This document shows, in pieces, positions 41,202 to 49,366 of a stretch of DNA of 58,242 nucleotides (the stretch's first letter is position 1; each line of letters starts with the position of its first letter). The notes under the pieces are model-generated. The model was given only the letters and a program-made list of their open reading frames with translations, had not been told where the DNA came from and made no database searches. Source of the stretch: Lachnospiraceae bacterium (GTDB lineage Bacteria; Bacillota; Clostridia; Lachnospirales; Lachnospiraceae); NCBI GenBank assembly GCA_015057955.1, contig SVDE01000003.1:1-58242 (forward strand), written 5' to 3'. The position numbers and the translations under genes were made by a program.

Positions 41202-42197
41202 TCAGAAGTCTCTTTTTCTTATGGTCGACGCGTCAAAATGTTTAGTATCCGGAGTGCAGGTCCTGCTCATTATCCCGCGCAGCTCGCCGTTAAGATCATT
41301 AAGCTGCTGATATACGCCGTCAGCTCCATTTTCCATGTAAGGCTTGATAAGCTTTCTGGCAACGCATACTCCATCGGCTCCAAGAGCCAGAGCCTTAAAA
41401 GCATCCACTCCGCTTATGATGCCGCAGTCTACAAATACCTTGATCTTATCTCCGACTGCCGCCTTGATCTCCGGAAGCACATAAAGCGGAGGAACTGCGT
41501 TTACTATCTCACCCTTGTGGTGTGAAAGGAGTACTGCCGCCGCTCCTGCCTCAGCTGCCTTCAGCGCATCTGTAACCGAAAGCACTCCCTTAAGAACACA
41601 TGGAAGTTTTGTAGATGCGCAGAGCATTGCTATGTCCTCAGTGGACTTCGGGGAAAGCACACCATAGTCAGAAGTCGCGTGGTAAAGTGTCCCGTCTGAA
41701 GCAATGCCGTGATCTATGTCCATGGCAAAAGCAAAGCATCCTGCTTCCTCATCGTGTTTTATGTCATCCAGTATGGCCCGGTTGTCCAACTGGGTCTTTA
41801 TGATCCTTATTACCTTATTGCCGGTGGCGACAAGGTCTTCAACCTCTTTATTTGTTATATAACCGTAGAAAGAAGGCGTGTTAAATCTGACCGCTCCCTT
41901 GGCGATCTCAACGAGTCCGTTTGGATGAAGCAGCGGTACAACCGCAGATACTCCGCCTGTCATGATCGGGCTGTCAAATGTCTCGCCCCAGAGTTCGACC
42001 TTTGTATCTGCAATGCATCCGTCAAGATAGCGGTACTCGATCATGTATGAATCATAGCATGCCCTGGTAAGCTTATTTGAATCCATCCATTCCGACTCGG
42101 GAGCATAAGGCGTATAGCCAAATGTGATCCCGTCTGCCCTGGTGGCATTTCCGAAGTACTTGTCAGGACTGTAATCATCCGGTATTTTAATAGCCAT
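41202..42197 (-). CDS. FMN-dependent alpha-hydroxy-acid dehydrogenase/oxidase family
   Basis: A 331-residue TIM-barrel flavoprotein related to lactate oxidase and glycolate oxidase. Visible: LKGVLSVTDALKAAEAGA with the catalytic-type region LSHHKGE (His where the family has SNHGG), the FVDCGIISGVDAFKALALGADGV phosphate loop end, and the start PDKYFGNATRADGITFGYTP. The SNHGG motif is altered to SHHKG, so activity is likely but changed. The ATG at 42195-42197 follows GGAGG. Second from the end of the four-gene operon, 10 bases after the leucine-rich repeat gene. Substrate not known. Confidence 0.82.
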   Translation of the reverse strand: MAIKIPDDYSPDKYFGNATRADGITFGYTPYAPESEWMDSNKLTRACYDSYMIEYRYLDGCIADTKVELWGETFDSPIMTGGVSAVVPLLHPNGLVEIAKGAVRFNTPSFYGYITNKEVEDLVATGNKVIRIIKTQLDNRAILDDIKHDEEAGCFAFAMDIDHGIASDGTLYHATSDYGVLSPKSTEDIAMLCASTKLPCVLKGVLSVTDALKAAEAGAAAVLLSHHKGEIVNAVPPLYVLPEIKAAVGDKIKVFVDCGIISGVDAFKALALGADGVCVARKLIKPYMENGADGVYQQLNDLNGELRGIMSRTCTPDTKHFDASTIRKRDF

Positions 42198-42207
42198 TTT
42201 ATTCCTC

Positions 42208-43158
42208 CTATATACGGACTTTGGTTCCGTCAAATGCAAGTGCGCCTATCTCGGCTCTTTCAATGCCTCTTACTGTTTCAAGTTCATCACAGAAGCAGAA
42301 TGCGTTGGATCCAACTTTCTTTACCGACTTGGGCAAGCCTATCTCTTTGAGGCTCCTGCACGCATAGAATGCATAGTCAGGTATCTCTTCGATCCCTTCA
42401 GGGAGAACGATCTCCTTTAAACCGGTGCATCCGGAAAATGCCCTGAAGCCAATCTTCTTAAGTGTGGAAGGGATAGTGATCTTTTCAAGCTTTGAGCAGT
42501 AGGCAAATGCGCGTACATCGATCTCCTCAACGCCTTCCTCAAGCACCACTTCCCTGACTCCCATGTTTCCGCACAGGAATTCCTTCCATATCTTCTTTAC
42601 TGTTCCGGGGATCACTACCTTTTTAGGTGCTCCGCTTCCGTCAAATGCGTATGAGTCAACTTCCTTTATGCTCCTTGGGAATACCAGTTCCTCCAGCTCG
42701 GGATTTCCGTTGAAAGCCCTTCTTCCGAGTTTTTCGATGCCCTCCTCGAGCACCACCGTCCTGACCGCACGGTTTGCGGAAAAGACCATGGGTCCTATCT
42801 CCTTAACATGCCCCGGTACAGTGAGCGATCCATATCCCATGCAGCCGTCAAATACGCCATTCTTAAGTACAGTTACTTTAGCCGGGATATTTACCTCTTT
42901 CAGCATGGTAACGGCAAAACACCGCTCTCCAAGGTCTTCAACGCTGTCCGGAAGATGCGCATACTGCAGATTCCTTGAAAACTCAAATGCGCTGTCACCG
43001 ATCTTTTTAAGCGTATTGGGGAAATTCACTTTGTAGAGTTTTGATCCGAAGAATACTCTTGGGGCGATCTCAGTCACCCCGTCGGGGATCGTGATCTCGT
43101 CCATGCCAGGCTCATGAGTGTAGCCTGTTACTACATTGTCTTTTATTTCCAGTGCCAT
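42208..43158 (-). CDS. BspA-type leucine-rich repeat protein, apparently cytoplasmic
   Basis: A 316-residue solenoid of about twelve LRR_5 units with the pattern AFxxCxxLxxIxIPxxVxxIG and a 23-residue period (for example LKKIGFRAFSGCTGLKEIVLP). There is no signal peptide, anchor or membrane segment, so it acts inside the cell, unlike most BspA-like surface proteins. Its role is probably protein binding or scaffolding. It lies between the metallo-beta-lactamase gene (15 bases upstream) and the FMN enzyme (10 bases downstream) in one operon. Confidence 0.88.
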   Translation of the reverse strand: MALEIKDNVVTGYTHEPGMDEITIPDGVTEIAPRVFFGSKLYKVNFPNTLKKIGDSAFEFSRNLQYAHLPDSVEDLGERCFAVTMLKEVNIPAKVTVLKNGVFDGCMGYGSLTVPGHVKEIGPMVFSANRAVRTVVLEEGIEKLGRRAFNGNPELEELVFPRSIKEVDSYAFDGSGAPKKVVIPGTVKKIWKEFLCGNMGVREVVLEEGVEEIDVRAFAYCSKLEKITIPSTLKKIGFRAFSGCTGLKEIVLPEGIEEIPDYAFYACRSLKEIGLPKSVKKVGSNAFCFCDELETVRGIERAEIGALAFDGTKVRI

Positions 43159-43173
43159 GACTCTTCTCCCTTC

Positions 43174-44025
43174 TTACAGCAGATCGGCGTTGTATGCGAT
43201 AAAGTAATTGTCAGCGAAATGCATCCTGAGATCCGGGCCTTTTCTCTCGGGAGAGAACGGTCCGAATGAAAACGCAGGGTCACCCTTCGTGAATCCGTGA
43301 GCCACTTCGCGGCATGCCTTTGCCAGCGCCCTTCCCGCGTCAGGTGTCATCGGCACCTGGCTGTGTGTGCAGTAAATCGGTTCATCATCATGGAGGAAAT
43401 CCATGAAAGCATCAAGCCGCTCGGCATATTCTATGAGTCCGCGCCTGTCAGTCTTAAGGAAATGATTTAATCCTGAGCTTACAGCATCACCTGCAAATGT
43501 AGTTGTGGTAACTCCCTCTCTTGTTACCCTGACCGCAATGCTTCCGGGTGTATGTCCCGGAATCTCGATTATCCCGACATGAACTCCACCGAGATGGAAG
43601 TGGTCTCCATCCTTCATGTCTTTCCATTCAACCGAGCTGTTATCTATCATATTTGCCTTTCCGTACTCGATGAGTTCCGGATTGCCTTTTGAAAACATCG
43701 CAAGTTCCTGAAGTCTCTTTTCCGGGATCACTGCCTCCGGAAATGCTCCGACATCCTCTTTTTTCAGATATGCCTCATCGAACTGTGCAGCTGCGCCGAT
43801 GGTGTCTGAGTGTCCGTGTGTGCATACGCAGAAGATAGGCTTCTCGGTTCCGGTAAAGCTTTCTATATACTTGCGCAGATCTCCTGCCATTCCGGCACCG
43901 GCATCTATGACCAGTATTCTTTCTGCTCCGACGATCACACCGATCGTAAAGCGTTTCTCCGCGCTGTAGCTCTCTGTAACTACAAATGTACTCTTATAGA
44001 TCTCTTTGTGGCTGAATAAATTCAT
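43174..44025 (-). CDS. Metallo-beta-lactamase-fold hydrolase, first gene of the operon
   Basis: A 283-residue MBL-fold protein. The metal motif is CTHGHSDTIGA, with HxHxD as usual but Thr where the second His of HxHxDH is expected, so one metal site may be changed. GHTPGS and FAGDAVSSG continue the fold. The ATG at 44023-44025 follows a weak AAGGT; an upstream in-frame start would lie in the promoter region. First gene of the four-gene operon. A dyad at 44057-44088 overlaps its -10. Substrate unknown; glyoxalase II-like or lactonase-like activity are options. Confidence 0.82.
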   Translation of the reverse strand: MNLFSHKEIYKSTFVVTESYSAEKRFTIGVIVGAERILVIDAGAGMAGDLRKYIESFTGTEKPIFCVCTHGHSDTIGAAAQFDEAYLKKEDVGAFPEAVIPEKRLQELAMFSKGNPELIEYGKANMIDNSSVEWKDMKDGDHFHLGGVHVGIIEIPGHTPGSIAVRVTREGVTTTTFAGDAVSSGLNHFLKTDRRGLIEYAERLDAFMDFLHDDEPIYCTHSQVPMTPDAGRALAKACREVAHGFTKGDPAFSFGPFSPERKGPDLRMHFADNYFIAYNADLL

Positions 44026-44056
44026 GATATATACCTTTTTTTTTGCATGAAACAAA

Positions 44057-44088
44057 AATGATCCGTGCATGGAACTACACGGGTCATT
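44057..44088. repeat. Dyad overlapping the operon promoter, candidate operator
   Basis: Inverted repeat AATGATCCGTG / CACGGGTCATT with a 10-base centre and one mismatch. The minus-strand -10 TATAAT (44086-44091, extended TGT) overlaps one arm, so the dyad lies across the predicted start of transcription. The following TTTTTG on the minus strand also makes a terminator reading possible. Confidence 0.45.
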
Positions 44089-44221
44089 ATAACATGCGCT
44101 CTATTCAGGCAATTCTTTCCAATTTGCAGATGTGATCGCTTATCAATTCAGTTTTGGAAAGGACTTTTTTAACTATTCTATGTTAACATTATCGCATATT
44201 TAATGATCGGAGGCATATATA

Positions 44222-45112
44222 ATGATCGATTTTTCCTGTAAGCATGACATTTTGATCGAGGATGAAGACGGGACTTTAAGGCCAATGGACGAACCCTTCT
44301 TTGCTTCTGAGCTCATAGCTCCTGGTACCTGGAAGATAAGGAGTGACGGTGACGCATCATATCTTGTTGAAGGCAGCAATGAAGCAATAGTGATAGACTC
44401 CGGGTATGGCGCCGGCAGCATAAGGGATTACTGCCAGACTCTTACTGATAAACCGGTAAAAAATATCATCAATACACATGATCATTTTGATCATACCGCT
44501 AACAACAGTTACTTTGAGAAAGCCTACATGACAGCTGCTTCAAAGGAACTCGCAACTATCCCGTTTCCGAGCTTTGAGGGGATCGATTTTCCCAGGGATT
44601 ATCCGGTTGAGATCGTGAAGGCAGGCGATGTCATAGATATAGGGGACAGACCGCTTGAGATATTTGAACTTCCTGATCATGCCGTAGGAAGCATAGCAAT
44701 ACTGGATAAAAAAGAGAGAATCCTGTTCGCGGGTGATGAGATCAACGGCGCTTTTAAGATGATCAACACATCTGCGAGTGCTGTGAAAGAGCAGTTCATG
44801 AAACTGTGGGAGCGCAGAGAAGATTTCGATGTGATCTGGCCCGGCAGCGGAAATCCGTCACCTGTTGATGTCATAAAGACATACCTTGACATATTTGATG
44901 AAATCCTTGAAGGTGATCCCGGAACTCCCGGATTCGGATTTGACGGCCCCGGAGACAGGAAACCGGATAAACCCCGCGACACGGAAGTAACAATATTCCA
45001 AAGATACAGGGCAAGACCTTGTGACATGAAGCTGGACAAAGGTAAAAAGGACCTCAGACACATAAAAAAGAACGGAGTAATGGTCATGTTTACCCCGGAT
45101 AATGCCAATTAA
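44222..45112 (+). CDS. Metallo-beta-lactamase-fold hydrolase (divergent copy)
   Basis: A 296-residue MBL-fold protein with the full metal motif NTHDHFDHTANN (HxHxDH), the middle His in LPDHAVGS, and AGDEING for the bridging Asp. The C-terminal 60 residues are charged and unlike the usual fold (GPGDRKPDKPRD). GGAGG lies before the ATG at 44222. It diverges from the four-gene operon that begins with another MBL gene. Substrate unknown; hydroxyacylglutathione hydrolase-like or lactonase are possible. A strong terminator follows. Confidence 0.85.
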   Translation: MIDFSCKHDILIEDEDGTLRPMDEPFFASELIAPGTWKIRSDGDASYLVEGSNEAIVIDSGYGAGSIRDYCQTLTDKPVKNIINTHDHFDHTANNSYFEKAYMTAASKELATIPFPSFEGIDFPRDYPVEIVKAGDVIDIGDRPLEIFELPDHAVGSIAILDKKERILFAGDEINGAFKMINTSASAVKEQFMKLWERREDFDVIWPGSGNPSPVDVIKTYLDIFDEILEGDPGTPGFGFDGPGDRKPDKPRDTEVTIFQRYRARPCDMKLDKGKKDLRHIKKNGVMVMFTPDNAN

Positions 45113-45134
45113 ATAATGCATTTGCACACAAAAA

Positions 45135-45161
45135 AAGACCGCTGCGCGATGCAGCGGTCTT
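45135..45161. terminator. Terminator of the S10-spc-alpha cluster (bidirectional)
   Basis: Perfect 11-bp stem AAGACCGCTGC with its complement, loop GCGAT, A-run on one side and TTTT on the other. It ends the alpha operon after rplQ and the divergent MBL gene from the plus side. Confidence 0.9.
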
Positions 45162-45175
45162 TTGTCATTTTGATG

Positions 45176-45712
45176 TTATACAAGCTCGATAAGAACTTCC
45201 ATAGCTCCATCACCTTTACGGGGACCGATCTTTACGATCCTTGTATATCCACCGTTACGGTTTGTGTACTTAGGAGCGATCTCATCAAAGAGTTTAGCAA
45301 CAAGGTCAACTTCCTTTGTGCCTGCCTTGCGGCCTGCAGCCTTCTCAGGAACTTCCTTTACAGGATAGAGAACCTTGAGCATCTCTCTTCTAGCATGAAG
45401 GCGTGAAGGCTGATCCTTCTTTACCTTCTTCTCAACTGTATCAAATACAGTTACTTTCTTGCCATCAACAACTTCCTTGACTCTCTTGCCATCTTTGTCC
45501 TTACGGGCAACCTTTGACTGAACTGTTACTTCCTCAAAGTTATCTCTCTCCTTTACAGCGAGAGTGATAAGATGCTCAGCCTGTCTGCGGATCTCCTTTG
45601 CCTTTGCTTCAGTGGTAACGATCTTACCATTGTAAAGCAGGTTTGTGATCTGGTTACGGAGCAGGGCTTTTCTCTGCGCAGAAGTCCTAGATAATTTTCT
45701 ATATCCGGCCAT
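45176..45712 (-). CDS. rplQ: 50S ribosomal protein L17, long form
   Basis: A 178-residue L17, longer than the usual 115-130. The N-terminal core ([19 protein letters not shown], and [17 protein letters not shown]) is standard; a charged insert at about 70-125 ([16 protein letters not shown]) precedes the C-terminal [18 protein letters not shown]. The ATG at 45710-45712 was chosen over an in-frame TTG because GGAGG is eight bases before. Last gene of the alpha operon, next to rpoA. Confidence 0.96.
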   Translation of the reverse strand: MAGYRKLSRTSAQRKALLRNQITNLLYNGKIVTTEAKAKEIRRQAEHLITLAVKERDNFEEVTVQSKVARKDKDGKRVKEVVDGKKVTVFDTVEKKVKKDQPSRLHARREMLKVLYPVKEVPEKAAGRKAGTKEVDLVAKLFDEIAPKYTNRNGGYTRIVKIGPRKGDGAMEVLIELV

Positions 45713-45730
45713 AGCCAAAACCTCCCAGTA

Positions 45731-46693
45731 TTAATCTTCGTTTGAGCTCTTCAGCTCAAGTCCCAACTCCTTTAACTTACCGAATACTTCATCCAGTGAT
45801 TTACGTCCAAGATTACGAACCTTCATCATCTCTTCAGGAGTCTTGTTAATAAGTTCTTCGACTGTATTGATACCTGCTCTCTTCAGGCAGTTGTATGAAC
45901 GTACTGAGAGCTCGAGCTCATCAATGTTCATCTCAAGTACTTTTTCCTTGTCATCCTCTTCCTTCTCGATCATGACTTCAGCAGTCTTTGCGTTCTCGGA
46001 AAGGTTGACAAACAGGTTCAGATGCTCGCTGAGGATCTTAGCTGCAAGGCTGATCGCCTCATCAGGAGCAAGTGTTCCCTTTGTAAATACTTCTACAGTC
46101 AGTTTATCGTAGTCAGTGATGTGACCTACACGGGTGTTCTCCACCTGAATGTTTACACGCTCAACAGGTGTATAGATGGAGTCGATCGGGATCACGCCAA
46201 CTGCACTGTTTTCAGCGGCATTCTTCTCGGCACTTACGTAGCCTCTGCCCTTAGTGATCGTAAGTTCCATATAGAGTTTGCTGTCTGCACCGCCGTCCAG
46301 AGTTGCGATTACGAGATCCTTGTTAACGATCTCAATATCCTGGTCAACCTGAATATCGGCAGCTGTGACAACGCCTTCGCCTGATACATCGAGATAAGCA
46401 ATTTTCGGCTCATCTGTGGGTGATGTATTCCTTATCGCCAGATTCTTGACGTTCATGACGATCTCAGTAACGTCTTCCTTTACACCGGGGATAGTCGTGA
46501 ACTCATGAGTTACTCCGGCGATCTTGATCTGGCTTACAGCTGAACTCGGCAAAGATGAAAGCATTACTCTTCTTAAGGAATTACCAAGTGTTGTTCCGTA
46601 GCCTCTCTCCAGGGGCTCTAATGTGAACTTACCATATTTTCTGTCTTCTGAAATCTCAACAACTTCAATGTTTGGTTTTTCAAATTCGAACAT
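45731..46693 (-). CDS. rpoA: DNA-directed RNA polymerase alpha subunit
   Basis: A 320-residue alpha subunit. The N-terminal domain (assembly; starts [14 protein letters not shown], with [24 protein letters not shown] sequence at about 32-50) is joined by an acidic linker to the C-terminal domain with helix-hairpin-helix ([19 protein letters not shown]) for contacts with activators and UP elements. Located in the classical place between rpsD and rplQ. Confidence 0.98.
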   Translation of the reverse strand: MFEFEKPNIEVVEISEDRKYGKFTLEPLERGYGTTLGNSLRRVMLSSLPSSAVSQIKIAGVTHEFTTIPGVKEDVTEIVMNVKNLAIRNTSPTDEPKIAYLDVSGEGVVTAADIQVDQDIEIVNKDLVIATLDGGADSKLYMELTITKGRGYVSAEKNAAENSAVGVIPIDSIYTPVERVNIQVENTRVGHITDYDKLTVEVFTKGTLAPDEAISLAAKILSEHLNLFVNLSENAKTAEVMIEKEEDDKEKVLEMNIDELELSVRSYNCLKRAGINTVEELINKTPEEMMKVRNLGRKSLDEVFGKLKELGLELKSSNED

Positions 46694-46734
46694 GGATCCT
46701 CCTTATAATCTTTCTAATACTGCCGTAAAGCCTA

Positions 46735-47340
46735 TTACTTAGAATACAACTCGACGATAAGCATTTCGTCTACAGGAACATCGATATCTACTCTCTTCGG
46801 AAGTTCCTTGACTTCAATCTTAAGGTTCTCCTGATCTGCTTCGAGCCAGCCGGGTACAAGTCTGCCGCCTGTTACGTCAAAGATCTGCTCGAATCTGTTC
46901 TTTGCATGCTCTTTGGCCTTTTCCTTAGCTTCGATAACATCACCAGGTTTAACAAGGATAGAAGGAATGTTCACATTCTTTCCGTTAATGGTGAAATACT
47001 TATGATCAACCATCTGACGAGCCTCTGCACGAGTTCTTGCGAAACCTGCGCGGAAGACAACATTGTCGATCCTGCTTTCAAGAAGGATCATAAGGTTTTC
47101 ACCTGTCTGTCCCTTCTGCTGTTTAGCCTTCTCATAATAGTTTCTGAAAGGCTTCTCGAGTACGCCATAGATGAATTTAGCTTTCTGCTTCTCTCTGAGC
47201 TGGAGAGCATACTCACTCTTCTTTCCTGCGCGTCTGCCGTTAGCGGCACCTCTTGTTGATTTTTTATCTATTCCTAAATAAACTGGATCTAATCCAAGTG
47301 ATCTGCATCTTTTAAGAACAGGAACTCTATTAACTGCCAT
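46735..47340 (-). CDS. rpsD: 30S ribosomal protein S4
   Basis: A 201-residue primary 16S binding protein. MAVNRVPVLKRCRSLGLDP begins it, and the S4 RNA-binding domain (RIDNVVFRAGFARTRAEARQMV) is near 95-118. The ATG at 47338-47340 follows GGGAGG; an in-frame start five codons upstream lies in the Shine-Dalgarno and is rejected. Some S4 forms bind zinc; here the N-terminal Cys cluster is absent (single Cys), the zinc-free type. Confidence 0.97.
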   Translation of the reverse strand: MAVNRVPVLKRCRSLGLDPVYLGIDKKSTRGAANGRRAGKKSEYALQLREKQKAKFIYGVLEKPFRNYYEKAKQQKGQTGENLMILLESRIDNVVFRAGFARTRAEARQMVDHKYFTINGKNVNIPSILVKPGDVIEAKEKAKEHAKNRFEQIFDVTGGRLVPGWLEADQENLKIEVKELPKRVDIDVPVDEMLIVELYSK

Positions 47341-47355
47341 TTTTGCACCTCCCAA

Positions 47356-47754
47356 TCAGACTCTTCTACGCTTTGGCGGACGGCATCCGTTATGAGGAAC
47401 GGGTGTTACGTCACTGATACTTGTAACCTGAAGACCGTTTGCCTGAAGTGCACGTATAGCTGCTTCTCTACCTGAGCCCGGGCCTTTGACAAACACGTCT
47501 ACGTATTTAAGTCCATGAACTAAAGCTGCTTTTGTTGCAGTTTCAGCTGCCATTTGAGCTGCATAAGGTGTAGATTTCCTTGAACCTCTAAATCCCAGAC
47601 CACCGGCACTTGCCCATGAAAGAGCATTTCCTTCAGTATCTGTCAGAGTAACGATAGTGTTATTGAAAGATGACTGAATATGCGCCTGTCCTCGTTCAAC
47701 GTTTTTCTTAACGCGCTTTTTGGTTACTTTTTTTGTAACTTTCTTTGCTGCCAT
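47356..47754 (-). CDS. rpsK: 30S ribosomal protein S11
   Basis: A 132-residue S11. The Lys-rich N-terminus, [18 protein letters not shown], and the C-terminal [17 protein letters not shown] are typical. It forms the platform of the 30S subunit around the Shine-Dalgarno helix. Between rpsM and rpsD in the alpha operon. Confidence 0.98.
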   Translation of the reverse strand: MAAKKVTKKVTKKRVKKNVERGQAHIQSSFNNTIVTLTDTEGNALSWASAGGLGFRGSRKSTPYAAQMAAETATKAALVHGLKYVDVFVKGPGSGREAAIRALQANGLQVTSISDVTPVPHNGCRPPKRRRV

Positions 47755-47812
47755 TTTCTAAACTAACCTCCCTTATGGGTTCCCGTTACGGGTAATACTC
47801 ATAAATTCCAAA

Positions 47813-48181
47813 TTACTTCTTCTTATTTGCTACTGTTCTCTTAGGTCCCTTGCGGGTTCTGGCGTTGTTCTTTGTGTTCTGACCACGAACCGGCAGGCCC
47901 TTACGATGACGAATGCCTCTGTAGCATCCAATTTCCTGAAGTCGCTTGATGTTCATAGCAACTTCTCTTCTCAATTCACCTTCGACCGTGCACTGTGCTT
48001 CGATGACTTCACTGATCTTTCTCACTTCGTCATCCGTAAGGTCTCTGACTCTTGTATTGGGATCGATTCCTGCCTGAGCAAGAACCTTGTTGGAAGTAGT
48101 TCTACCTATACCATAAATATAGGTAAGACCGATCTCAATACGCTTGTCCTTGGGTAAATCAATACCTGAAATACGAGCCAT
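47813..48181 (-). CDS. rpsM: 30S ribosomal protein S13
   Basis: A 122-residue S13 with [22 protein letters not shown] and the basic C-terminal [23 protein letters not shown] region. It contacts the 50S head and P-site tRNA. The ATG follows GGAGG. Next to rpmJ upstream. Confidence 0.98.
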   Translation of the reverse strand: MARISGIDLPKDKRIEIGLTYIYGIGRTTSNKVLAQAGIDPNTRVRDLTDDEVRKISEVIEAQCTVEGELRREVAMNIKRLQEIGCYRGIRHRKGLPVRGQNTKNNARTRKGPKRTVANKKK

Positions 48182-48203
48182 TTATATTACCTCCATTAAT
48201 ATT

Positions 48204-48317
48204 TTAACCCTGAACCTGTTTATGCTTAGGGTTCTCACAGATAATCCTGATTTTACCTTTACGCTTGATTACTTTGCACTTTTCACAAATCGGTTTAACT
48301 GATGCTCTAACCTTCAT
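48204..48317 (-). CDS. rpmJ: 50S ribosomal protein L36
   Basis: A 37-residue L36, below common gene-calling size limits. Starts [19 protein letters not shown]; the zinc ligands are C11, C14, C27 and His32 (CENPKH), the zinc-binding (C+) type. The ATG at 48315-48317 follows GGAG. It is between infA and rpsM as usual. Confidence 0.96.
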   Translation of the reverse strand: MKVRASVKPICEKCKVIKRKGKIRIICENPKHKQVQG

Positions 48318-48350
48318 CTCAACCTCTCCTTTCAAAAAAGTCCATCGACC

Positions 48351-48379
48351 ATACTATCATAAATGAAATTCCGTTGCAA
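48351..48379 (-). promoter_or_regulatory. Possible internal promoter upstream of rpmJ
   Basis: Minus strand TTGCAA (48374-48379), 17-base spacer ending TGA, TAGTAT (48351-48356). The -35 sits in the right arm of a small GCAAGG/CCTTGC hairpin (48376-48391). It would transcribe the alpha operon separately. Confidence 0.4.
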
Positions 48380-48393
48380 GGAAAACCTTGCTG

Positions 48394-48612
48394 TTACTTG
48401 TCTCGCCAGATAATTCTGCCTTTTGTCAGATCGTACGGTGACATTTCAAGTGTTACTTTGTCACCGGGGAGGATCCTGATGTAGTTCATTCTGAGCTTTC
48501 CGCTGATGTGAGCCAGGACAGTATGCCCGTTGGGCAGTTCTACCTGGAACATTGCGTTCGGCAGTTTTTCTACAACTTTACCTTCGATTTCGATCACATC
48601 TGCTTTAGACAT
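48394..48612 (-). CDS. infA: Translation initiation factor IF-1
   Basis: A 72-residue OB-fold protein that binds the 30S A site in initiation. Diagnostic: [39 protein letters not shown] and GRIIWR at the end. The ATG follows AAGGAG. It directly follows adk; a map gene usually seen between them in Firmicutes is absent here. Confidence 0.98.
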   Translation of the reverse strand: MSKADVIEIEGKVVEKLPNAMFQVELPNGHTVLAHISGKLRMNYIRILPGDKVTLEMSPYDLTKGRIIWRDK

Positions 48613-48639
48613 AAATATCTCCTTCTTAGCTCAAGCGGG

Positions 48640-49284
48640 TCAGGCGTCCAGTATATTGCAGATAGCTGCAAATACGTCTGCCATGTCTACTGTTCCGTCA
48701 ACTTCCTTGAGTACGCCTTCGTTTCCGTAATAGTCGATAAGAGGCTGTGTCTGGTCGTGATAAACTTCAAGTCTCTTGCGTACAGTTTCCGGCTTGTCAT
48801 CATCCCTGAGGATGAGTTCAGCGCCGCACTTATCACATTTCCCCTCGATCTGAGGCGGGATGTTGACGATGTGATAAGTTGCTCCGCAGGCTACGCATGC
48901 TCTTCTTCCGCCCATTCTCTCGATAATGTTCTGATCCGGGATCTCAATGTTGATCGCATGATCGAGAACTTCGTTTTTTTCAGCGAGAGCTTTTGTAAGC
49001 GCTTCTGCCTGAGGGATAGTTCTGGGAAATCCGTCAAGCACATATCCTTCCTTTGCGTCATCCCATGTGAGTCTGTCGACAACAAGATCAACTACGAGCT
49101 CGTCCGGGACAAGAAGGCCCTGGTCCATATAGCCCTTGGCCTTGTTTCCGAGTTCAGTGCCTTCCTTGATGTTGGCTCTGAATATGTCTCCGGTAGAGAT
49201 GTGAGGGATATGATACTTGGATGCTATCATCTTTGCCTGAGTGCCTTTTCCTGCTCCTGGCGCTCCTAACATTACAATCTTCAT
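48640..49284 (-). CDS. adk: Adenylate kinase, zinc-lid type
   Basis: A 214-residue enzyme for AMP + ATP = 2 ADP. Walker A GAPGAGKGTQ at residues 7-16, NMP-binding FPRT near 85, and a lid with a zinc site CVACGATYH ... CDKCG (about 129-155), typical for Gram-positive bacteria. Between secY and infA, with a strong hairpin between it and secY (49309-49346). Confidence 0.97.
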   Translation of the reverse strand: MKIVMLGAPGAGKGTQAKMIASKYHIPHISTGDIFRANIKEGTELGNKAKGYMDQGLLVPDELVVDLVVDRLTWDDAKEGYVLDGFPRTIPQAEALTKALAEKNEVLDHAINIEIPDQNIIERMGGRRACVACGATYHIVNIPPQIEGKCDKCGAELILRDDDKPETVRKRLEVYHDQTQPLIDYYGNEGVLKEVDGTVDMADVFAAICNILDA

Positions 49285-49308
49285 GTCCGCTCCTGTTTTT
49301 TCATCTAT

Positions 49309-49346
49309 CCACAGCTGCCGGTAAATGATCTTTCTGGCAGCTGTGG
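49309..49346 (-). other. Strong hairpin between secY and adk without terminator T-run
   Basis: Stem CCACAGCTGCCGG with a near-perfect complement (one mismatch) and a 12-base loop. No T-run follows on either strand, so it is not a standard terminator. It lies in the secY-adk gap and may be an RNA processing, stability or translation element. Confidence 0.6.
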
Positions 49347-49366
49347 CATGTATTTCTCTGCTTTCG

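Noticed and set aside
47755..47812. Small CCCGTAACGGG hairpin between rpsM and rpsK
   Set aside because: Only about 4 bp of stem; too weak to call a terminator or regulatory element.
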